Assembly: GCF_024714475.1 (NCBI RefSeq)
Contig: NZ_JAMZMI010000002.1
Span: forward strand, 1-64,000
From: Marinoscillum sp. MHG1-6
GTDB taxonomy: Bacteria; Bacteroidota; Bacteroidia; Cytophagales; Cyclobacteriaceae
DNA: 64,000 nt
Reading direction: 5' to 3'
Shown: positions 1 to 6,813 of the stretch, in pieces
Layout: each line of letters begins with the position of its first letter
Position numbering within the stretch: the stretch's first letter is position 1
Made by a program: the position numbers and the translations under genes
The notes under the pieces: model-generated
Databases searched by the model: none
The model's input: the letters and a program-made list of their open reading frames with translations, nothing else
Told to the model about the DNA's origin: nothing

Positions 1-99
1 TAAGCTACTGCACAGGGTAGTAGCGGTAGTTAAGAGAGGGACACCATATCAGGATAGAATTGCACTAAAAAAAGTTGAAATGGCTTGATTTTATCATAG

Positions 100-328
100 A
101 TATCGACCAGCTATCGGGCGTATGTCCACAGCTGGTGAATAGCACTAAAGTAGTGAAATCTGCCGAAGCTCACAACGGTTCCAACTGGCACTGCGTTCTG
201 AAAGTCCAAAAATCCTGCGAGCAGAAGTAAGTAGAAAGCACTACTGAATCTCAGCGGCAGATATCACGGTCGAGTTGCACTGAAACCAGCCAGAATGCAC
301 TCAGACATATGCCCGATCAGCGTCTGTT
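100..328 (-). repeat. attC-like imperfect palindrome, copy 1
   Basis: This 229-bp element lies downstream of the minus-strand gene at 327-869. Its outer arms pair imperfectly: the segment around 113-127 (ATCGGGCGTATGTCC) is nearly the reverse complement of the segment around 302-316. A second inner pair of arms is visible (GAAATCTGCCG near 152; CAGCGGCAGATATCAC near 252). The right terminal GTT (326-328) overlaps the TAA stop of the gene. The left terminus is degenerate and set by analogy with the other three copies. Positions 1-99 show nothing I recognise. Confidence 0.6.
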
Positions 329-869
329 ATGTGTATGTTTTTCCGGCGTTCAACCAGTTCTGAGCTTCTTCGACAAGGTGTTCCTCAAACTTCATTTTTT
401 GTTCGTCCCTCGGTAGTTCGTTGTAGTAGAATAATCGGCTGCCATCTTTAAAGTCTTGGAGTTCTCGATACCAGGTGTACAAATGTTCCAGACCTAGTTC
501 TTGCCCCACATATTTCTTGGTATTCTCTGAGCGAGTTTCTGGCCACTTAATTGCGTAGTAGACATGATTCTGAATCTTGGTCATTAGTTCAAATGCACAA
601 GTTGGTTCAGCGATCATCCGCGTCATGAAGTGGTTCAGCAAAATGTTGGCAGCTTCCATCTTAGTTGGCAGTTCAATCTGAAGTTCAGATAACATTTGTC
701 GGAAATATTGCTCTAGTTCGAATGAGTTATCCCGTTCGTTCATACCTGCTAAAATTGAAAGGGACTCAGATTCCAGTTGTTCGTTCATTCCAGTTAGTGC
801 AATGTCTGGATGTTGGCTAATTGTTCGGTTGCCAAGTACAAAGTCCGCAAGTTTTTGTTGGAAGTTCAT
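327..869 (-). CDS. Hypothetical cassette protein, 180 aa
   Basis: I do not recognise a family. The product has no signal peptide and no membrane segment, so it is probably cytoplasmic. It is rich in Glu, Met and Leu, and helix is likely through most of its length. Aromatic residues cluster in the C-terminal half (YTWYRELQDF, RLFYYNEL). It starts with ATG at 869 and ends with TAA overlapping the terminal GTT of the neighbouring palindrome. It is the outermost visible member of a row of four minus-strand genes separated by homologous 226-229 bp palindromic repeats, so I read it as a gene cassette. Nothing in the sequence indicates a function. Confidence 0.7.
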   Translation of the reverse strand: MNFQQKLADFVLGNRTISQHPDIALTGMNEQLESESLSILAGMNERDNSFELEQYFRQMLSELQIELPTKMEAANILLNHFMTRMIAEPTCAFELMTKIQNHVYYAIKWPETRSENTKKYVGQELGLEHLYTWYRELQDFKDGSRLFYYNELPRDEQKMKFEEHLVEEAQNWLNAGKTYT

Positions 870-895
870 CTGTTCGAGTTGCAGATATTACACAT

Positions 896-1124
896 AACGC
901 CCAGATATGGCGCTGTGGCCTCCGAGCTTAATTAATTGCGATAAAAGTAGCTTATCTGCCGGTGCATTCAAAGTATCAGACTTACACTGCGCCATTCCAG
1001 ATAAAAAACTCCCACAAGCAGAAGATTGTAGAAAGCACTACACTTTCTTGGCGGCAGATAAGTGGGATGTTCAGCAGACACTTGGCAAAATGCTAAGTAA
1101 GGCCATGCGCCATCATCGTATGTT
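896..1124 (-). repeat. attC-like imperfect palindrome, copy 2
   Basis: The element is 229 bp from AAC (896-898) to GTT (1122-1124). The left arm reads AACGCCCAGATATGGCGC and the right arm, reverse-complemented, AACATACGATGATGGCGC. The interior shares blocks with the other copies, including CTGCCG, ACTGCG, GTAGAAAGCACTAC and GGCAGAT. An 87-codon plus-strand reading frame inside it has no gene-like features and is not annotated. Confidence 0.65.
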
Positions 1125-1138
1125 GGCATTTCATTTTT

Positions 1139-1645
1139 TCAGTTTGTTCGTTCAGATGTTAGCCTGCTAGAACATATTCCAAGTGTTGTCATGAAGGTCG
1201 AGAAAAGGAAGGTGTAGTCAGTTCCTTGTTTGTTGAGTAGTTCCAGCGCTTCCTTGCCAATTGGGATTGAGATGGCCACCAAAATGAATGTTATGCCACC
1301 AGTTAAGAAGTTAGTCCGAATAGTAGAGATAAATGCTGAGTTGAACAGCAAGAATCCAAAACCTGATAATCCAACAGCAGTAAAGGACAGAACGATATGG
1401 ATATTACCAAGAGCGATCACCGCAGCAGTTGTTCCGAAAAACAATGCAGTTGAAATTATTCCTAATGTTACTGTGGAACGCCACTTTACATATTTAACTG
1501 CGTTCCAGTTCGCAAGCGGAACCGAAATCCCAAATAGAAAGGGAAAAAGTACATAGGGAGCACCAAGATGATAATTCATCAAAATTCCTGTCCAACTAAA
1601 AAGTTGACCTAAAAGAAGAGTTAGAAGTATTTGTTTATTGCTCAA
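1139..1645 (-). CDS. Hypothetical integral membrane cassette protein
   Basis: The 168-residue product is almost entirely hydrophobic, with about five membrane segments (roughly residues 5-22, 28-44, 57-78, 82-105 and 115-135) and a short polar C-terminus ending SERTN. I do not recognise a family. The longest frame begins with TTG at 1645, directly before MSNKQILL; the next in-frame ATG, at residue 23, would remove the first membrane segment, so the TTG start is plausible but unproven. It is the second cassette of the array, and copy 2 of the palindrome begins 15 bp beyond its stop. Confidence 0.65.
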   Translation of the reverse strand: MSNKQILLTLLLGQLFSWTGILMNYHLGAPYVLFPFLFGISVPLANWNAVKYVKWRSTVTLGIISTALFFGTTAAVIALGNIHIVLSFTAVGLSGFGFLLFNSAFISTIRTNFLTGGITFILVAISIPIGKEALELLNKQGTDYTFLFSTFMTTLGICSSRLTSERTN

Positions 1646-1670
1646 TTATCTCTCGGACGTAATGAATGCC

Positions 1671-1896
1671 AACGCCAAGCTAGCAGGAGTGCGCCCCTAG
1701 CTTGGCAGAAAGCACTAAGATAGCTCTGCTAGCCAACACCCACAATTATGCCTACGAAGCACTGCGTTGAGAAGTAAAAATCCAAAAGCACGAAAGTTGG
1801 CTAGGGGAGATGAAATTTCAGAATGGCTAGCGGGGCGATGACGATCAGATGAAACTAGCAGAAAGATGATTAGGCGCATTCGTGCTAGCACATGTT
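1671..1896 (-). repeat. attC-like imperfect palindrome, copy 3
   Basis: The element is 226 bp from AAC (1671-1673) to GTT (1894-1896). Its arms share GCTAGCAGGAGTGCGCC on the left against GCTAGCACGAATGCGCC on the right after reverse complementing. The terminal GTT overlaps the TAA stop of the gene at 1895-2662. The interior retains AGAAAGCACTA and CACTGCGTT, but is the most diverged of the four copies. Confidence 0.6.
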
Positions 1897-2662
1897 AGAG
1901 AGAGTTAGTGTCGATGCTATCTATTGGGTTATTGTAATGGTCAAAGAAATAGAGCTTTGAAGTCGGTTCACCATTCGAGAAAGTTACTCTACTTGTAACG
2001 TTACCAGAATACTCACTGAATGTTTCAACTGTCCCGTTTCTTTTACCATTTATCCAGTTAGCAACCACTGATAGTTTACCATCAGGATAGAAAACAGAGT
2101 CTGATCCATGTCTTAAGCCCTCCTTGAAATTTGATTTCCGTAAAACGAGAGTTCGTTCATTGTCATAGTAAGTTGTCCATGATCCTACTCTCTTGTTGTT
2201 TTGGAGTTCACCACTTAGGCGTTGATGCACCAGAGGGTTGATTCGTACAAACTTTAGAGTGTCCACATATGTGATAGTATCGCCGGATGCATAGTGAACT
2301 TCCAGTTGACCGATTTTTGATAAAATTGCTGGTTCAGGATTGAATTGCTCAGCAATCGGGTCAATGTATGCAATTCCAAAAGTGAACCCGTAGTTCATGG
2401 TAGAGTCATGGTGAAAGTAATTCTCTTTAGTTAGTAAGACTTCATCTTTGATAGTGTCATAAGATATCGTTGTGAATAAAGCGGATGTAACCAAGCCATT
2501 TTCAAGCAAGTTGACGAGTCCGCCTGTTACAAAATGTCCTTCGCCATCTTGTACAGGGAAAAGAGTATCGTAATCTTCAGCCGCATAAAAGTTGATTTTT
2601 GGTGTCTGTTGTTCACATGCGACTATGATAAGGGTTGTAAGTAAAAGTAGCAGGTACCTCAT
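1895..2662 (-). CDS. Lipoprotein with MORN-like repeats (cassette gene)
   Basis: The start at 2662 gives MRYLLLLLTTLIIVACEQQ, a clear SPII lipoprotein signal with Cys near residue 16. The longer frame from 2746 would put 28 residues inside the neighbouring palindrome and is rejected. The mature protein is about 240 residues. The C-terminal third carries three repeats of the MORN/YwqK type (NKRVGSWTTYYDN, EGLRHGSDSVFYPDGK, NGKRNGTVETF), a fold built of short beta hairpins. In Bacteroidota such secreted repeat proteins are common but mostly of unknown role. The gene sits between copies 3 and 4 of the palindrome. Confidence 0.7.
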   Translation of the reverse strand: MRYLLLLLTTLIIVACEQQTPKINFYAAEDYDTLFPVQDGEGHFVTGGLVNLLENGLVTSALFTTISYDTIKDEVLLTKENYFHHDSTMNYGFTFGIAYIDPIAEQFNPEPAILSKIGQLEVHYASGDTITYVDTLKFVRINPLVHQRLSGELQNNKRVGSWTTYYDNERTLVLRKSNFKEGLRHGSDSVFYPDGKLSVVANWINGKRNGTVETFSEYSGNVTSRVTFSNGEPTSKLYFFDHYNNPIDSIDTNSL

Positions 2663-2671
2663 ATTCTCTCT

Positions 2672-2900
2672 AACGCCCGTGTATGGCGCTGTGTGCGCCC
2701 CACTGGCTAGTAGCAGCAAAATAGTGAAATCTGCCGGTGCTTCCAAAGTATCTAAGTGGCAGTGCGTTCAGAAGATAAAAAAACTCCTGCGAACTGAGCT
2801 TGGTAGAAAGCAGAAAAGTATCCTCAGCGGCTGATTCACGGTCGAGTTCCGCCAAAGTTGGCTAAATGCTCAGTTCGCACATGCGGCCATACACAATGTT
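2672..2900 (-). repeat. attC-like imperfect palindrome, copy 4
   Basis: The element is 229 bp from AAC (2672-2674) to GTT (2898-2900). It has the clearest arms of the four: AACGCCCGTGTATGGCGC on the left, and AACATTGTGTATGGCCGC from the reverse complement of the right end. Inner arms AGTGAAATCTGCCG and CAGCGGCTGATTCAC also pair. The left end abuts the start region of the 1895-2662 gene, and the right end lies 12 bp beyond the stop of the 2912-3316 gene. Confidence 0.7.
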
Positions 2901-2911
2901 ATGTATCGGGT

Positions 2912-3316
2912 TTATTCGTAAATGAAGGGTTCCTTAGAAGTTTCTATGTGCCAACCTCGTTCGGCATAGTTGGAAATTCCGATGAAGTTGTTCGTTGGAA
3001 GTTCAAGGGTTAGACTGTCTGTTTTGTCTGTTCGGAAAAGACATACAGAAATGGATTCTGTTGTTGAAATTGGAATAGCGGTTGCACCAGCCCAGCTCCA
3101 TACTGGATCAGTTGTGAGATCCGTGAAAGTTGTAAAAGGTTCACCGTTGACAAATACTGTTAGGGAGTCAGAATAGTAACCGCCTTGAAAGTCAATATAA
3201 AGTGAGTCGGACCAGCCAAGTGTGTCGCCATGAATAACAAACGGTTTAGAAGTTCGGGTTTCAGAGTTACAACTGAAAAGGGCGACTAGAAGTGTTGCGA
3301 TAATAGTTGTTCTCAT
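2912..3316 (-). CDS. Hypothetical lipoprotein (cassette gene)
   Basis: The start at 3316 gives MRTTIIATLLVALFSCNSE, a lipoprotein signal with Cys at residue 16, so I prefer it over the upstream start at 3379. The mature part is about 118 residues, polar and probably all-beta (YIDFQGGYYSDSLTVFVNGE), with no family I recognise. It is the cassette nearest the recombinase fragment, which in an integron would be the most recently acquired position. That reading is inference from position only. Confidence 0.65.
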   Translation of the reverse strand: MRTTIIATLLVALFSCNSETRTSKPFVIHGDTLGWSDSLYIDFQGGYYSDSLTVFVNGEPFTTFTDLTTDPVWSWAGATAIPISTTESISVCLFRTDKTDSLTLELPTNNFIGISNYAERGWHIETSKEPFIYE

Positions 3317-3351
3317 TGAAGATGAATTTTGAGTTGGCACCACTGATACAT

Positions 3352-3394
3352 AACAACCGAATATAGTGCACTTGTGCATTATATACGCCTTGTA
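3352..3394 (-). repeat. Compact attC/attI-like palindrome beside recombinase fragment
   Basis: A short imperfect palindrome of about 43 bp has arms AACCGAATATAGTGCAC and, reverse-complemented, AGGCGTATATAATGCAC, around the core TGCACTTGTGCA. It begins AAC at 3352-3354 and resembles the outer arms of the long repeats (AACGCC..., TATGGC) without their 180-bp interior. It lies between the first cassette and the end of the recombinase homology. It could be the recombination site of the array or a deleted repeat. Confidence 0.4.
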
Positions 3395-3530
3395 TCCAGG
3401 TTAAAGCTAATGGATTTTGAATTGCCTGTAGGCCAATCACCGCTACATGTGTATAAATTTCTGTGCTCCTGACAGAATGATGGCCTGATATGGTTTGTAT
3501 ATAGCGCAAATAGGTTTCAATTCTCATCAT
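3390..3530 (-). pseudogene. C-terminal fragment of a tyrosine recombinase/integrase
   Basis: The translation contains YLRYIQTISGHHS followed by RSTEIYTHVA and IQNPL. This is the C-terminal signature of XerD-like and integron-type tyrosine recombinases (typically LRYIQ-LLGH-S-KTTEIYTHV, then IKSPLD). The GHH histidine and the nucleophile Tyr of IYTHV are present. The upstream part with the catalytic Arg and HxxR box is missing: the frame begins at 3530 only three residues before the homology, and nothing similar follows up to 3818. The normal stop is also lost, the frame running on to 3267. I read it as a remnant of the integrase that once served the adjacent array. Confidence 0.65.
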
Positions 3531-3693
3531 ACAGGACTCCCCCTAAAACATTTAAAAGGGGTAGAAAGATTGGTTTTATCTCACTTATTGGGTATTACTC
3601 CCCATTTTTAGAAGAATCAGGAATAATCATTTACCTGATAGGAACGTGAATAAGCAATCACCTACCCAAAGAACCATGAAAACAATCAATTAG

Positions 3694-3741
3694 CCGTGTT
3701 TTTATCCGTATAGTTCCGTATATATCCGTATAATAACACGG
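3694..3741. repeat. Stem with three TCCGTATA direct repeats
   Basis: Arms CCGTGTT (3694-3700) and AACACGG (3735-3741) enclose three near-copies of TCCGTATA spaced about 10 bp apart. Slightly further out AAGAACC and TTCTTGG can extend the pairing. There is no T-run, so it is not a convincing terminator for the gene ending at 3819. The rest of 3531-3818 shows no gene. Confidence 0.4.
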
Positions 3742-3818
3742 TTCTTGGACAATCAGGACTGGAGTTCCGCTGCACGCTCAAACGGCAGCAACCATCCATG
3801 CTCATCAGCGATTAAACT

Positions 3819-5042
3819 TCACTCAAAGCTCAATTCAAATTCCTCCGGTAGGGAAGACAGGTAGTTTCTGTAAGGCAGATCCGACAGCTTTCCGTAACGA
3901 CTCAGGTACCGGATATACTTCATTAGGATATCCGCTTCCACAGCTAAAGATTTAGAAGCTAAAAACAGTTCAAACTCAGCCATCCGAAGGTAGCCTTTCA
4001 CATTCGAACCATTTCGGCTCACCACCCCCTGCAATTCTGAAAACGCTACCTGCCTCGTCTCCAGCATCTCATACTGTCTGTTCAGGTTTCGAATTTGACT
4101 CACCGCCAGCTCAGATTGTTGCTCCTCCTCCTGCTTTTCCATTTCATACTCTGCCTCCTGCTCGACCAACTCCAATTCCCTTCTTTGCAGATCAGGGCGA
4201 TCCTTTCCAAAGACCGGGAGATTAAAACCAACCTGAAAACCGGCATGCTCGTCTATTGCATTCCCTCTTTCGCTGTCATATTCCGCCTGTATAAATCCGA
4301 TATTACTAAAGGCTTCTGCCTTCTTAATTTGTAGTATAGATCGCTCCTCTTCCAGCTTGTTAAATTCAGCTACCAGCTGCATAGAGCGCTCCGTATCTTC
4401 CAAACTTTCTATTTGCAAAACCACCTGGGCGATCCCAACGATTGAATAGTCATCCCATGCAATCATAGAATCCTGCCCGTACTCAGCAAGGGCAGCTTGT
4501 AATATTTCTTTCTTCTGCCGCAGCTCGATCTGTTCCATTTCTGTTTTGACAAGTTCGTACTGGATGTCTATCAGATCGGACAAGTCCTGTCCCTCGGTCA
4601 TCACTATGTCCTGGACCTGCTCAAGAATAGCCAGATAACCCCTCAAATGCTGATCCGACTTAGAGAGAAAATAGCTTTCGAGGAGAATTTCATATCTCCG
4701 GAGCAGAACATCATTGATGGTTCTTTTTCTCTGAAAGGTCTGCTGACTTTGTAGTAGTTTTCGATAATCTCGATTGGCCATGATCTCAAGGGGGTTGATT
4801 AACCCAAATCGCAGCCTGTAGTCCTCCAGTCCAAGCTCCGTATCATTGGAGCGCACCCTAAAGTCCATTTCACGCAACCATGGAGAATTAAACTTATGAT
4901 TGTCCAAAAACTCCTCATAGGCCATCACCTCCATCATTTCTGTTTCACTTACAGGATATGACAGCACCTGACTCACAGTACTCTGAGCTCGTACGGTTAG
5001 TGCTCCAATGCAAAAAATGATCAGGGAAAAATAAAATCTCAT
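3819..5042 (-). CDS. TolC-like outer membrane efflux/export protein
   Basis: The 407-residue product has a signal peptide (residues 1-19, ending TVRAQS) and long amphipathic helices with heptad character, strongest at about 285-335 where Glu/Gln-rich repeats occur. This fits the outer membrane factor (TolC/OEP) architecture, and the length is close to the 400-480 usual for the family. Its start overlaps the stop of the HlyD-like gene by the 4 bases ATGA, so the two are translationally coupled. No inner-membrane ABC, RND or MFS pump is encoded beside it; the only membrane partner is the DUF4956 protein. The substrate is unknown. Assignment rests on helical pattern and context rather than a diagnostic motif. 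Confidence 0.7.
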   Translation of the reverse strand: MRFYFSLIIFCIGALTVRAQSTVSQVLSYPVSETEMMEVMAYEEFLDNHKFNSPWLREMDFRVRSNDTELGLEDYRLRFGLINPLEIMANRDYRKLLQSQQTFQRKRTINDVLLRRYEILLESYFLSKSDQHLRGYLAILEQVQDIVMTEGQDLSDLIDIQYELVKTEMEQIELRQKKEILQAALAEYGQDSMIAWDDYSIVGIAQVVLQIESLEDTERSMQLVAEFNKLEEERSILQIKKAEAFSNIGFIQAEYDSERGNAIDEHAGFQVGFNLPVFGKDRPDLQRRELELVEQEAEYEMEKQEEEQQSELAVSQIRNLNRQYEMLETRQVAFSELQGVVSRNGSNVKGYLRMAEFELFLASKSLAVEADILMKYIRYLSRYGKLSDLPYRNYLSSLPEEFELSFE

Positions 5043-6052
5043 TCAGCGTCTTTTGGGTGTACAAACACCTTTTCACCATTGAGGAACTGATTATTAGCCG
5101 GGATGCGAATAAACACCTCCTGCCCGTAACTTCTTGTGGTGGTGACCGGTTGTATTTTGTCCGGCAAATCGGTAATCCTGGCTCCCAGTTCAAGCACCAC
5201 ACCTTCTATGCTGTACAGTCGATTCTCAGAAACCACTTTGACAGAATCCCCAACTGATACAGGATAAGAAATAGCTTCATTCATGTAAGCCTTGATCAAT
5301 GAAGGCCGGGTTTCGAAAATAGAAACCACCGACTTATAGGGCGGAACCAACTCATGCAGCTGGACATTCACGACCCCGACGATCCCATTGATTTTAGCGA
5401 TTTGAATGAGTGATGAATATTCCTCCTCTAAAGCTGTAAGCTCCCTCATATTGATTGTGATGATCTTGTCAATCAGGCTTTGCTCATCATGAAACTTAAG
5501 CCTGAGACGGTCGAGCTCTTTGTCGAGGTAGTTTTTCACATCCAGATATTCTTGCTCAATGGAAGCCTTCTTCATCATCATCAATGAATCTGAGAAGGAG
5601 TAGTTACCTCCATTTCCCTCACCACCTCTCAGCTTTTGGTTGATAGAATGTTGCTGACTGATGCGGGTATTTATTTCGGTTAACTCCATCTGAAGGCGGT
5701 TCAGTTTACCTTCCGCTTCCAGTCGCGACAGGGCCAGCTTGCTTCTGTAATTCTGCTCAGATTGTAGCTTTTCTGATTTGGATCTTTCCAGTTCATTGCG
5801 CTTCTTGTCGATTTCCAGGGACAGATCCGGCCTGGACACCCGCAATAATGTATCCCCTACTCTGACTTCTTGTCCGGGCACTACATACATCGCTTCTATG
5901 ATCACAGGCTTTTGATAACTGATGGCGATCAGTTGAGACTCCACCACCGCCATCATGGCCTCTGTTTTATTTCTGTACCTTAATGAGATTAGGATAAGAA
6001 ATAAGGACAGAACAGACCAAAAAACCACATATACGTACTTCCTCACATTCAT
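5039..6052 (-). CDS. HlyD-like periplasmic adaptor (membrane fusion protein)
   Basis: A single N-terminal membrane segment (about residues 7-24) is followed by a half-lipoyl motif (VVPGQEVRVGDTLLRV, about 57-72), a long coiled-coil hairpin (about 78-215, rich in Glu, Lys and Leu), the second half-lipoyl strand (about 217-245) and a beta-barrel region. This is the order of HlyD/EmrA-type adaptors that bridge an inner membrane component to TolC. It overlaps both neighbours by ATGA, so the three genes are read as one unit in the order DUF4956, adaptor, TolC-like. Length 337 is within family range. Confidence 0.8.
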   Translation of the reverse strand: MNVRKYVYVVFWSVLSLFLILISLRYRNKTEAMMAVVESQLIAISYQKPVIIEAMYVVPGQEVRVGDTLLRVSRPDLSLEIDKKRNELERSKSEKLQSEQNYRSKLALSRLEAEGKLNRLQMELTEINTRISQQHSINQKLRGGEGNGGNYSFSDSLMMMKKASIEQEYLDVKNYLDKELDRLRLKFHDEQSLIDKIITINMRELTALEEEYSSLIQIAKINGIVGVVNVQLHELVPPYKSVVSIFETRPSLIKAYMNEAISYPVSVGDSVKVVSENRLYSIEGVVLELGARITDLPDKIQPVTTTRSYGQEVFIRIPANNQFLNGEKVFVHPKDAE

Positions 6053-6729
6053 AGCTGCTCTAACAATTGTCGCTTACGGTTAATTTTCAGCTCTTCCACT
6101 CCGTCCATTTTCATGTGCTCATATACCGACTCAATATCCAGTCCCTCCTTTAGCGTAAAAAGAAAAGTATATCTATTGGATCGATCGATACGCTGTCTAA
6201 TATCCTGAAGCTCCAGTTCTGTACAAAGCTCATTCAGCTTACTCTGAAAAGTCTCAAGCGTTGCCTCTTCGAATATCCCACATTCCAGGCTATAGCTATC
6301 CAGAGCCTTTACCCTGTAGCTGGAATAGTTCAATATGATGGCAGTAAGACAAAAAATAAAGGTGCCCGCCACCGCCACAGCATATCCATAAACGCCAGTA
6401 GCGATACCAATAGAGAGTGCCGCAAAGATGAAGATAACGTTCCTTGGATTTTGAACATTGGTCCTGAACCGAATGATCGCCACCGCACCGATGATCCCAA
6501 AGCCCACTGCAAGGTTATTGCCCACCGCCATCATGATCATGGAGGTAACCAGGGAGCTCAGGATCATGGCCTGAAACATGTTTTTAGAAAAATGGTCTCC
6601 CTCGTAAGTAAACTTATAGGTGAAGGCCATAATTGAGCTTAAAACTAGTGCTAATAAGAGAGAATAGAGGGCAACTTCAAAAGATGGATAATCGTAGTAT
6701 TGATTCCCCTCCAGAAACTGATCGAACAT
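6049..6729 (-). CDS. DUF4956 family membrane protein
   Basis: The 226-residue protein has about four membrane segments in residues 15-135 and a cytoplasmic C-terminal domain of about 90 residues with an alpha/beta pattern (CGIFEEATLETFQSKLNEL; RYTFLFTLKEG). The signature GAVAIIRFRTNVQNPRN, placed between membrane segments, is typical of DUF4956, a family often found next to VTC-domain and CotH-family genes. No VTC gene is present here. As first gene of an operon with an adaptor and a TolC-like protein, it occupies the place where an export pump would be expected. Its biochemical role is not known. Confidence 0.8.
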   Translation of the reverse strand: MFDQFLEGNQYYDYPSFEVALYSLLLALVLSSIMAFTYKFTYEGDHFSKNMFQAMILSSLVTSMIMMAVGNNLAVGFGIIGAVAIIRFRTNVQNPRNVIFIFAALSIGIATGVYGYAVAVAGTFIFCLTAIILNYSSYRVKALDSYSLECGIFEEATLETFQSKLNELCTELELQDIRQRIDRSNRYTFLFTLKEGLDIESVYEHMKMDGVEELKINRKRQLLEQL

Positions 6730-6813
6730 AAAGAATCTGTAATAATTCAGGGTTCAATTTAACAATGAATTAACTTACAGGTGCAATCAAGTAATAGAAT
6801 TATCAGATTTTAG

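Noticed and set aside
907-1170. 87-codon plus-strand frame
   Set aside because: It lies within the palindromic repeat and overlaps the end of a minus-strand gene; no protein-like features.
1230-1556. 108-codon plus-strand frame
   Set aside because: It is a shadow of the membrane-protein cassette gene on the other strand.
100-2900. CRISPR array
   Set aside because: The repeats are over 220 bp, palindromic and separated by genes, not short repeats with spacers.
3694-3741. Stem at 3694-3741 as terminator of the TolC-like operon
   Set aside because: There is no T-run on either strand and the loop is long.
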